Below, one piece after another: positions 44,828 through 51,513 of a stretch of DNA of 64,000 bases (position 1 is the first letter of the stretch; every line of letters begins with the position of its first letter). The stretch spans positions 62,001-126,000 of the forward strand of contig NZ_JAFCJX010000011.1 of assembly GCF_018130695.1 (NCBI RefSeq). Direction: 5' to 3'. A program made the translations under genes and the position numbers. A model generated the notes under the pieces. That model ran no database searches, was not told the origin of the DNA, and saw only the letters and a list, made by a program, of their open reading frames with translations. The stretch is from Bradyrhizobium jicamae. GTDB taxonomy: Bacteria > Pseudomonadota > Alphaproteobacteria > Rhizobiales > Xanthobacteraceae.

Positions 44828-44844
44828 TCAGCTTTGCAGGCTGA
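44828..44844 (-). ncRNA. Isolated anticodon-arm-like hairpin (GCA loop)
   Basis: TCAGC-CTGCAAA-GCTGA is a perfect 5-bp stem with a 7-base loop that has the canonical U33 and A37 around GCA, exactly like the anticodon arm of tRNA-Cys. No D or T arm surrounds it. It lies 8 bases after the 3' end of tRNA-like element A. Confidence 0.4.
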
Positions 44845-44852
44845 AACGGAGC

Positions 44853-44926
44853 GCTATGGAGCGGGATTCGAACCCGCGACCCGTTGATTCAATGTCAACT
44901 GCTCTACCCAACTGAGCTATCCTTTG
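44853..44926 (-). ncRNA. tRNA-like element A (degenerate, Lys-tRNA-like)
   Basis: The D arm (GCTC/GAGC with AGTTGGGTA), anticodon arm (GTTGA-CATTGAA-TCAAC), five-base variable loop and T arm (GCGGG-TTCGAAT-CCCGC) are intact and close to bacterial tRNA-Lys. Position 33 is A instead of the near-universal U, the would-be anticodon is TTG, and the acceptor stem has mismatches at pairs 2 and 4 with no encoded CCA. It therefore cannot be an ordinary working tRNA. Its 5' end abuts the CCA of element B. Confidence 0.75.
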
Positions 44927-45000
44927 TGGTGCGAGAGATCGGAATCGAACCGACGCCTTCGGAGTTTCAGCTCCGACGCTCTCCATGAGCTACATCTCGT
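44927..45000 (-). ncRNA. tRNA-like element B (degenerate, with encoded CCA)
   Basis: A five-pair acceptor helix (CGAGA/TCTCG), D stem GCTC/GAGC with only a five-base loop, anticodon arm TCGGAG-CTGAAA-CTCCGA (six pairs, six-base loop around GAA), four-base variable region and T arm GTCGG-TTCGATT-CCGAT are followed by discriminator A and CCA. The shortened D loop and anticodon loop rule out normal decoding, while the acceptor, T arm and CCA are well preserved. Confidence 0.75.
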
Positions 45001-45094
45001 GGCCTTCCCTTCAGCGGAACACGAAGCTGCAGAGCAACCCGCGCCAGTCAGGATCTCAACGAGCCTGAACACATGGCCAAAGCGAAGGAGCGGG

Positions 45095-45123
45095 CTAATA
45101 GACGAAGCACGTTCGGGTTGCAA
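45095..45123 (-). promoter_or_regulatory. Sigma-70-type promoter of the tRNA-like/slipin unit
   Basis: On the minus strand TTGCAA (45123-45118), a 17-base spacer and TATTAG (45100-45095) form a good housekeeping promoter. The start would be near 45088, giving a leader of about 88 bases before element B. No other strong promoter is seen between here and the slipin ATG. The rest of 44517-45191 contains no credible protein gene. Confidence 0.65.
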
Positions 45124-45191
45124 GGGGGTGATTGAAAAATTTTTTGTCGCACGCCGCGTCGTATGACGCACTCATCACGACGACAGCGGTG

Positions 45192-46025
45192 TCAATTGTG
45201 CGGCAATTCCTGGAAGCACGCCCGCACCCAGTCGATCGTCACGCGCGTCGCGGCGTCGCGCTTGAGGTGGTTTTGCACCAGCAGCCAGACGTCGCGCCGC
45301 TTCGGCAGCAGCGTCGCGCGCAGGCGGCGATCGGCGAGCAGATCCGCGCAGCTGTGCTCCGGCAGGACGCCAGCGGCCTGATGCGAACGGATCAGCGTCC
45401 GGATGACGCGGACATTGTGCGTGACGCAGCGTGCGCGAGCTTTCCTGGCGCGCAGGAATTGCGTTTCGGGAATGGGCCCGAGCTCATCCGGATACGCGCA
45501 CAGCACGGGCTCGTCATCGGTGGTGACCGGTTCAAAGAAATAGAGCCTGATGTCGCCGAGCTTCGAGATCGCGAAATCGCCCTTGTCGGGTTTGCGCAGG
45601 CGGATCGCGAGGTCGGCTTCCCAGCGCGAGAACTTCACGTTCTCGCTCGAGGTCAGGAATTGCAGCGACAGCCCGGGATTGGCGCGCAGGAAATCGCTCG
45701 CGCGCGGTGACAGCACCTCCTCGGCGACCGCATTGGTGGAAGCGATGCGCAGGCGCCCCACCGGGCCCGGAAGACTTTCGCCGATGCGGCCGATCTCGGC
45801 GGCATGCGCGGCCATCGCCTGGACATGCGCCAGCACCGCCTCGCATTGCCGGGTCGGCTTGCGAACGCCGTCGGCGGCCTCGAACAGGCGCAGGCCGAGC
45901 GAGCGCTCGATCCGCGACAGCCTGCGCCCGACCGTGGTCTCGTCGATCTTCAGCCGCGCGCTGGCGCCGGCATAGGTGCCCTCGTCCCTCACGGCGGCGA
46001 TGATGCGGAGGTCGTCCCAGTTCAT
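45192..46025 (-). CDS. LysR family transcriptional regulator
   Basis: This 277-residue protein has an N-terminal winged helix-turn-helix (about 1-60, with TYAGASARLKIDETTVGRRL and SRIERSLGLRLFEA) and a periplasmic-binding-protein-like effector domain. It is divergent from an isochorismatase-family hydrolase and a GST gene, with 127 bp between that contain TGCAATATC repeats. By the LysR rule it most likely regulates its own gene and the divergent pair. The inducer is unknown. Confidence 0.93.
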   Translation of the reverse strand: MNWDDLRIIAAVRDEGTYAGASARLKIDETTVGRRLSRIERSLGLRLFEAADGVRKPTRQCEAVLAHVQAMAAHAAEIGRIGESLPGPVGRLRIASTNAVAEEVLSPRASDFLRANPGLSLQFLTSSENVKFSRWEADLAIRLRKPDKGDFAISKLGDIRLYFFEPVTTDDEPVLCAYPDELGPIPETQFLRARKARARCVTHNVRVIRTLIRSHQAAGVLPEHSCADLLADRRLRATLLPKRRDVWLLVQNHLKRDAATRVTIDWVRACFQELPHN

Positions 46026-46054
46026 CGCTTGAGGCTACATCGCGCGCGAGCCGC

Positions 46055-46100
46055 CTGCAATATCGCAGCCATCGGCTGCAATATCCCTGCATATCGGCAG
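46055..46100. promoter_or_regulatory. Candidate LysR operator array
   Basis: TGCAATATC occurs at 46056-46064 and again at 46077-46085, exactly 21 bp (two helical turns) apart, with a related TGCATATC at 46088. CTGCAATATCGCAG is itself partly palindromic and contains a T-N11-A-like box. The array lies between the divergent LysR and hydrolase genes. Confidence 0.6.
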
Positions 46101-46152
46101 GCGTCCGAGCGGCTATGTTTGGTGAGCCACACGTCCCGGAGATCCAAGGCCC

Positions 46153-46746
46153 ATGACATCCGCAAAGACCCTGCTGCAGCTCGCCGGCGCCGATCTCACC
46201 CCGCCGCGCCTCGGCGACGCCGCGCTGGTGCTGATCGACATCCAGAATGAATACCTCGCAGGTCCCCTCGCCCTGCCCGACGCGAAGCCCGCGACCGCGC
46301 AAGCCGCGGCGCTCCTGGCGCGGGCCCGCGAGAGCGGCGCGTCCATCATCCACATCGCCCATCGCGGCAAGCCCGGCAGCCTGTTCGATCGCAGCGCCGA
46401 CCGCGGTGCCATCGTCGCCGAGCTCAGCCCTCGCGCAGGCGAACTCGTGATCGAGAAGGAATTGCCGAACGCCTTCGCCGGCACCGATCTGCAGGCGCGG
46501 CTTGCCGCGACCGAGCGCAAGAACATCGTGCTGGCCGGCTTCATGACGCATATGTGCGTCAGCTCCACCGCGCGCGCCGCGCTCGACCTCGGCTTCCGCA
46601 CCACCATCGATGCCGATGCCTGCGCCACGCGCGACCTGCCCGACGGTCGCGGCGGCACGCTCGACGCCCGCACCATCCACGCGGTCGCGCTCGCCGAGCT
46701 GTCCGACCGCTTTGCGATCATCGCGCGCGGCGACGCGCTGAAGTGA
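46153..46746 (+). CDS. Isochorismatase-family cysteine hydrolase
   Basis: This 197-residue protein has the cysteine-hydrolase fold: catalytic Asp in LVLIDIQNEYLAG (about 28), Lys in IEKELPNAFAGTDL (about 101) and Cys in GFMTHMCVSSTARAAL (about 138). Members hydrolyse amides or vinyl ethers, for example nicotinamide, N-carbamoyl compounds or isochorismate. It is divergent from the LysR gene and overlaps or closely precedes a GST gene, so the two form one operon probably under LysR control. Confidence 0.92.
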   Translation: MTSAKTLLQLAGADLTPPRLGDAALVLIDIQNEYLAGPLALPDAKPATAQAAALLARARESGASIIHIAHRGKPGSLFDRSADRGAIVAELSPRAGELVIEKELPNAFAGTDLQARLAATERKNIVLAGFMTHMCVSSTARAALDLGFRTTIDADACATRDLPDGRGGTLDARTIHAVALAELSDRFAIIARGDALK

Positions 46747-46757
46747 CGGAGCGCGCC

Positions 46758-47387
46758 ATGCTGCAGCTGTATTTCTTTCCGATGGCCTGCTCGCTGTCGA
46801 GCCGCATCGCCTTGATGGAGGCCGGCATCGAGGCGCGCTATCACCTCGCCCATATCTGGACCAAGAAGGTCGTCGACGACGACAGCGATTTCCGCAGCGT
46901 GTCGTCGAAGGGCGCGGTCCCGGTCCTGGTGCTGGAGAACGGCGACCGCCTCACCGAGAGCGCCGCAGTGCTGCAATATATTGCCGACCTCAAGCCCGAG
47001 CTCGGCCTTGCCCCGCCGCCCGGTCATCCCGATCGCTACCGCCTGCAGGAATGGCTGAGTTTTGTCGGCGCCGAAATCCACAAGGCGTTCCTGTTTCCGA
47101 CCTTCTGGTACAAGGATGACGCCGCGCTCGCCAAGCCGCGCGCCAGAATTGGACAGACCTTGTCGATCCCGGCTGCGCATCTCGCGACCAGGGAATTCTT
47201 GGTCGGCGACCGTTTCACTGTCGCGGATGCGCATCTCACCTGGACCTTGCTGCTGCTCCGCGCCGCCGGCGTCGATGTGGCACAATGGCCGCAGCTCGCG
47301 GACTATCTGTCCCGCATGCAGGCGCGGCCGCAGGTCAAGGCCGCGATCGGGATCGAGGCGGCCCTGCGCAAGACGCTCGCGGCGTGA
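46758..47387 (+). CDS. Glutathione S-transferase
   Basis: This 209-residue GST starts LQLYFFPMACSLSSRIALME, where the Ser after Cys is the usual catalytic position of beta/theta-like bacterial GSTs, continues with GAVPVLVLENGDRLTESAAVLQYIAD-like sequence (Glu-Ser glutathione contact) and has the FTVADAHLTW N-cap motif. It conjugates or isomerises electrophiles with glutathione. A GTG at 46743 overlaps the previous stop and is in frame; the ATG at 46758 gives the standard N-terminus. Confidence 0.92.
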   Translation: MLQLYFFPMACSLSSRIALMEAGIEARYHLAHIWTKKVVDDDSDFRSVSSKGAVPVLVLENGDRLTESAAVLQYIADLKPELGLAPPPGHPDRYRLQEWLSFVGAEIHKAFLFPTFWYKDDAALAKPRARIGQTLSIPAAHLATREFLVGDRFTVADAHLTWTLLLLRAAGVDVAQWPQLADYLSRMQARPQVKAAIGIEAALRKTLAA

Positions 47388-47783
47388 GCGCGACAACCAC
47401 GAACCGCTTCACGCTCCAGTCAAAGGTAGGGTCGCAACTTGCGGCGATGTCGGCACTTTTCGCAAAACCCGCGACGGGTTCTCAGCGCGACTGACGCGAA
47501 TATTTTTTGCACAACCTTACGCTGAAAAAAGAATCGCCTGCTGCCCACGATATCCACGTTATACACAGAATGCCCGTAAACATACGTTGGTTTGAGTTGA
47601 CATCTCAAAAATAATTTTCACGAGAGTCGCAAACCGAACCGACAGTCGTGCTCTTGTCCCGCACATTAGCGTCGGGACGGGCTGAAAACTCACCCAAAAT
47701 CAAAACGGAAGCACGGAGCATCAGCTCTCGTGACGCGGACAAGCGTTGCGAGGAAGGCTTTCGCTCGCGAGGGAGACTGCACT
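47388..47783. other. AT-richer intergenic region upstream of the phasin gene
   Basis: This 396-bp gap is visibly richer in A/T than its surroundings. It contains one DnaA-box-like TTATACACA at 47559, a TTGACA at about 47598 with an ATAATT nearby but at non-standard spacing, and a GAGGGAG ribosome site at its end. No protein gene or known RNA is recognised. It is most simply the long regulatory leader of the phasin gene. Confidence 0.5.
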
Positions 47784-48206
47784 TTGAGTGAAACTAAAAC
47801 GAAAGTCACGGGCAACGGCGCCAGCACCAACGGAACGCAATCGTTTCCGTTTTCGAGGATTGCCATCCCTGGTGTGGTTGGCGATCTCGCCGAACGCAGT
47901 TTTGCCCGCGCGCAGGCGTTCAGCGAAGCGTATTCATCCAATGCGCAAGGCGCGGCCGACTACGGGCTCAAAGTGCTCGAGATTTCGCATGCCAACGCCG
48001 CCTCGGCGTTCGGCTTCTTCGTCGATCTCCTCGCCAGCAAGTCACCGACCGATGTCTTGAGCTTGTCCGCCGAGCACGCCCGCAAGAGTTTCGCCATGGC
48101 AACCGAACAGAACAGGGAATTGTGGGCGCTCGGCCAGAAGCTGGCCACCAACATGAGTGAGCCGGTCAAGAAGCAATTCGCCACGGTTCTCCAACAAGCC
48201 CGCTAG
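47784..48206 (+). CDS. Phasin family protein
   Basis: This 140-residue helical protein resembles phasins, which coat polyhydroxyalkanoate granules: ERSFARAQAFSEAYSSNAQG, LKVLEISHANAASAFGFFVD LLASKSPTDVLSL-type helices, and KSFAMATEQNRELWALGQKL at the C-terminal half. It starts at TTG 47784 (SETKTKV follows), chosen because GAGGGAG lies seven bases upstream; no ATG serves. No pha gene is adjacent. A structured RNA candidate follows the stop. Confidence 0.85.
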   Translation: MSETKTKVTGNGASTNGTQSFPFSRIAIPGVVGDLAERSFARAQAFSEAYSSNAQGAADYGLKVLEISHANAASAFGFFVDLLASKSPTDVLSLSAEHARKSFAMATEQNRELWALGQKLATNMSEPVKKQFATVLQQAR

Positions 48207-48252
48207 AAAAGCAGGCAGTCAATTCACGTCGAGGAAACGTTCGAGGAGGGAT

Positions 48253-48390
48253 CCGGCCGGTTGGATACGCCCATGACGAGCATGCAGCCCCCACTGCCCG
48301 ATGCTTGTCAAACGCCGCAGGTGCGCGCGATGCCCCCCAAGATAGCCGCACCAACACCAGGCGTACTCCAACCGGTCGGCGCTTTTTTTT
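48253..48390 (+). ncRNA. Candidate structured small RNA or 3'-UTR RNA
   Basis: A closing stem of 18 pairs (48253-48271 with 48360-48379: CCGGCCGGTTGGATACGCC against GGCGTACTCCAACCGGTCGG, one mismatch and one bulge) encloses two hairpins: GACGAGCAT/ATGCTTGTC (48275-48309) and GGTGCG/CGCACC (48320-48352), each with a C-rich loop (CCCCC, CCCCCC). Eight T residues follow directly (48383-48390). This three-way junction plus oligo-T has the form of an independent sRNA with its own terminator, or a processed 3' end of the phasin mRNA. Confidence 0.6.
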
Positions 48391-48435
48391 CCAAAGAAAA
48401 CAAACAATCAAAAGCAAGTATCGAGGGAGGCTCAC

Positions 48436-48648
48436 ATGGGTATGCTCATGGTCAAATGTCCGCGGACCGGAGACGCGATTCCCACCGGAATCCTGACGGA
48501 TCGCGAGAGCTTCAGGCGTAGCGCGGTGTTTTTCTCGCGCACTAGTTGCCCGCTCTGCCACACCGACCACTCCTGGTTCGCGCGGGATGCCTGGGTCCAC
48601 GAGCCGAGCATCCGCGTGCGGCGTCGCGGCGCCGCCGCGCCGGCCTGA
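48436..48648 (+). CDS. Small protein with zinc-ribbon-like cysteines (70 aa)
   Basis: The ATG at 48436 has a strong GAGGGAGG site. The product has VKCPRTGDAIPTGI near the start and SCPLCHTDHSWFARDAW near the middle: one Cys and one CPLC, with a His two residues on, could bind a metal. The tail is basic. Short Rhizobiales proteins with this MVKCP-TG-IPTG start are common, but no function is known to me. It precedes another small gene by 45 bp. Confidence 0.7.
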   Translation: MGMLMVKCPRTGDAIPTGILTDRESFRRSAVFFSRTSCPLCHTDHSWFARDAWVHEPSIRVRRRGAAAPA

Positions 48649-48693
48649 ACGTCGACGGAAAGGCCCTTTGATGATCGCGATGGAGGGGACGCC

Positions 48694-48882
48694 ATGGCGC
48701 GCATGGAAATCACCACTGAAACATCCACCTGGCTGCTGCAGGCCAAGGATTTTCTCGACGAAGCACGTCGGCTGAAGCCAGGCCCGCAACGCAATGAATT
48801 GCGCGAGACCGCGAAGGTGCTGCGCGAGATTGCCAAGCTCGAGATGCAGGCCGGCAAGCCCGATCGGCGCCGGAGCCACTGA
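48694..48882 (+). CDS. Small helical protein of unknown function (62 aa)
   Basis: A GGAGGGGACGCC ribosome-site region directly precedes the ATG. The product is short, charged and predicted helical (TWLLQAKDFLDEARRLKPGP, then LRETAKVLREIAKLEMQAGK). No motif is recognised. It lies in the same direction as the small cysteine-containing protein and converges with the Crp-like regulator gene. Confidence 0.6.
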   Translation: MARMEITTETSTWLLQAKDFLDEARRLKPGPQRNELRETAKVLREIAKLEMQAGKPDRRRSH

Positions 48883-48940
48883 TCGCGCCGAGGCGCGGTT
48901 GCAGCGTCGGTTTCGATCGCGCCCTCAAGCCCTTACCGCA

Positions 48941-49735
48941 TCATGCTCGACATGTACGTTTGGTTATGGGCGCCGGGTGAAATCGGGCCTTGCGGCTCGC
49001 CAGGACCTCCTCGGCCTCGAAACGCATGACGCGGTGGCATTCGCACGCCGCCGCCGAAAGCCGCGCCCGGTCGATCTCGATCCGGCCGCGTTGCTCGGAT
49101 CTGATCGCGCCGCGCGTGCGCAGATTGCGCATCAAGAGCGTCACCGTCGTGCGCCGCACCCCGAGGATTTGCGACAACGCGTGCTGGGTCAGCGGCAGCA
49201 CGTCGCCGTCGACGCGGTCGCGCAGCTGGAGCAGCCAACGCGCCATGCGCGTCTCGACCGGGTGCAGTGCATTGCAGGCGGAGCCGAGTTCCAGCTGGAT
49301 CAGCAACATCCTGATGTACTTCAGAACCGCCTGACGGATCGTCGGACTGCGGTCGAAAGCGGCCTGAAAGCGCGCCGCCGAGATCCGCGAGGCGGTGCCC
49401 GCAGCCCGGACGACTGCGGTCACGCCCAACGGTGACGACCCGAGCACCGCGAGACCGCCGAACGCCCCTTCGCGCCCGACCACGCCGGTCGCAACCGTGT
49501 GGCCATCCGCCATGTCGATCATCAGCAGGATCGCACCGCTATGCGGGAAGTAAACATAGTCGATCTCGTCGCCGGCGCGCGCCAGGACCACATCCTGCTC
49601 CAGAGCGATCGTCTCCAACTCCGGCCGCAACAGTTCGAGATCCGCTGCCGGCAATGTCGCAAGTAAGCGATTACCGGTTCCGCCGAAAGCACTCACTGGC
49701 GGGGACTCATCGTCAAACACACGCAACCAACACAC
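48941..49735 (-). CDS. Crp/Fnr family transcriptional regulator
   Basis: This protein of up to 264 residues has an N-terminal cyclic-nucleotide-binding-like domain (about 25-130, YVYFPHSGAILLMIDMADGH) and a C-terminal winged helix with LTQHALSQILGVRRTTVTLL as the recognition helix-turn-helix. The phosphate-binding Arg-Ser motif of true cAMP-binding Crp is not evident and no Fnr-type Cys cluster is present, so the ligand is unknown. The GTG at 49735 is the furthest start; GTG at 49720 is an alternative. It is a single-gene unit. Confidence 0.9.
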   Translation of the reverse strand: MCWLRVFDDESPPVSAFGGTGNRLLATLPAADLELLRPELETIALEQDVVLARAGDEIDYVYFPHSGAILLMIDMADGHTVATGVVGREGAFGGLAVLGSSPLGVTAVVRAAGTASRISAARFQAAFDRSPTIRQAVLKYIRMLLIQLELGSACNALHPVETRMARWLLQLRDRVDGDVLPLTQHALSQILGVRRTTVTLLMRNLRTRGAIRSEQRGRIEIDRARLSAAACECHRVMRFEAEEVLASRKARFHPAPITKRTCRA

Positions 49736-49916
49736 TCCGACACGTTCAAAAAATCAGACTTCCAAACGCATTCTGCGGCAGTACTCTCTAAAGTTAGATG
49801 CAAATGCGCCGCCGGACGCAACAGCAAAATGCGCATGGTGGGGCCGTAGTAACGCGGCCCCAAGTTCCAGTTTCCCAACGCAAAATCGGCAAAGCGCGAC
49901 AGCGTGACGACCGGAG

Positions 49917-51413
49917 CTACTGAAACGCAACTTCGGCAAAACTGCGCAACTTGCGCGAATGCAGCCGCTCGGATTCCTGCTGCTTCAACCGTTCGAGCGC
50001 CTTCAGGCCGATCTCCAGATGTTGCCCGACACGGCGCCGATAGAACTCGCTGGCCATGCCGGCGAGCTTGATCTCGCCGTGCAACGGCTTGTCGGAGACG
50101 CAGAGCAAGGTGCCGTAAGGCACGCGGAAGCGATAGCCGTTGGCGGCGATCGCGGCCGACTCCATGTCGAGCGCGATCGCGCGCGATTGCGACAGCCGCC
50201 TGATCACCGAGGGACCGCTGATCTCCCAATTGCGATTGTCGACGCTCGCCACCGTTCCGGTGCGCATCAGCCGCTTGAGCTCGAAGCCGGAGAGCCCGGT
50301 GACGTCGCCGACCGCCTCCTCCAGCGCAACCTGCATTTCAGCCAGCGCCGGGATCGGGACCCAGAGCGGCAGCTCGTGGTCGAGCACATGGTCCTCGCGG
50401 GCGTAACCATGGGCGAGCACGTAATCGCCGAGCCGCTGCGTGTTGCGCAGGCCGGCGCAATGGCCGATCATCAGCCAGGCATGCGGCCGCAGCACCGCGA
50501 CGTGATCGGTGATGTTGCGCGCATTCGACGGCCCAATCCCGATATTGATCAGGGTGATGCCGCGATAGCCGGGCTCGACCAGATGAAACGCCGGCATCTG
50601 CGGCGCACGCTCCGGCGCGACCCCCGTGCTGCCGCCGCCTGCTTGCGCGTTGTGTGTGACCACATTGCCAGGCGCGACGAAGGCCTCGAGCCCCGGCTCG
50701 CCCGCCGCGAGGCGCTGCTGGCACGATTGCACGAAGGCGTCGACATAGAACTGGTAGTTGGTGAAGATCACGAAGTTCTGGAAGTGCTCGGGATCGGTGC
50801 CGGTGTAGTGATAGAGTCGGCGCAGGGAGTAATCGACCCGTGCGGCGCGGAACAGCGACAGCGGCTCGGGTGCGCCCGGCTTCAGCTCGAACGTGCCGTC
50901 CGCGATCGCATCGTCCATCGCCGACAGGTCGGGCGTATCGAACACGTCGCGCATCGAGCGCGTGAAGGCCGATGAGTCGGCGATCGTCAGCGCCGCCTCG
51001 ATGTTCATGTCGCGCCGATAGGCGAAATGGATCGGGATCGGCTCGAGGGACTCGCCGATCTCGACGGGCACGCCGTGGTTCTTGATCAGGAGCCCGATCT
51101 GCTCGGTGAGATAGGTGCGGAAAATATCCGGCCGCGTGATGCTGGTCTCATGCACGCCGGGTCCCGCGACGAAGCCGTAAGCAAGGCGGGAATCCAGCCG
51201 CGCATGCGACGAGGTCGTGATCCGCACGAACGGATAATGCGCGCGCACGCGCGCCGTCGAAATCCCGCTGGTCACATAGGCTTCGAACCGATCGCGCAGG
51301 AACTGCGTATTGCGCTCATAGATCGCCTCGAGCCGGTCGACCGCCGCATCGGCATCGACGAAGGTTTCGGTTGCGATCGGCGGCGGCGTTTCGACGAGCA
51401 TTGCGGGACACAT
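49917..51413 (-). CDS. amn: AMP nucleosidase
   Basis: This 498-residue enzyme hydrolyses AMP to adenine and ribose-5-phosphate. The N-terminal AMN domain (about 20-190) has PFVRITTSSHARLDSRLAYG and FAYRRDMNIEAALTI. The C-terminal phosphorylase-like domain has LINIGIGPSNARNITDHVAV, MIGHCAGLRNTQRLGDYVLA and RAIALDMESAAIAANGYRF with the conserved Asp/Glu of nucleoside phosphorylases. Length fits Amn. The start is put at ATG 51413; 51401 is also possible. It stands alone, controlling the adenylate pool. Confidence 0.93.
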   Translation of the reverse strand: MCPAMLVETPPPIATETFVDADAAVDRLEAIYERNTQFLRDRFEAYVTSGISTARVRAHYPFVRITTSSHARLDSRLAYGFVAGPGVHETSITRPDIFRTYLTEQIGLLIKNHGVPVEIGESLEPIPIHFAYRRDMNIEAALTIADSSAFTRSMRDVFDTPDLSAMDDAIADGTFELKPGAPEPLSLFRAARVDYSLRRLYHYTGTDPEHFQNFVIFTNYQFYVDAFVQSCQQRLAAGEPGLEAFVAPGNVVTHNAQAGGGSTGVAPERAPQMPAFHLVEPGYRGITLINIGIGPSNARNITDHVAVLRPHAWLMIGHCAGLRNTQRLGDYVLAHGYAREDHVLDHELPLWVPIPALAEMQVALEEAVGDVTGLSGFELKRLMRTGTVASVDNRNWEISGPSVIRRLSQSRAIALDMESAAIAANGYRFRVPYGTLLCVSDKPLHGEIKLAGMASEFYRRRVGQHLEIGLKALERLKQQESERLHSRKLRSFAEVAFQ

Positions 51414-51513
51414 TCGCTTGGCACCGGTTTGGTTGTCGGGCCAGGGACTCAAGGCCTGGATGGCCAGACTACAACAACCGTCGGCGATCCTGCCAGATCG
51501 CCTTCCCCGCCGC

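Noticed and set aside
44853..45000. Two ordinary functional tRNA genes
   Set aside because: Element A lacks U33 and a proper acceptor stem; element B has a five-base D loop and a six-base anticodon loop. Both would fail in decoding.
44783..45005. tmRNA as an explanation for tRNA-like sequence plus pseudoknot
   Set aside because: Both elements have complete anticodon arms and D stems, there is no tag-peptide frame, and the order of parts does not match tmRNA.
47550..47567. DnaA-box-like TTATACACA and nearby ATATCCACG in an AT-richer gap as a possible replication origin
   Set aside because: Only one good box is present, with no cluster, no AT-rich unwinding repeats and no origin-associated genes.
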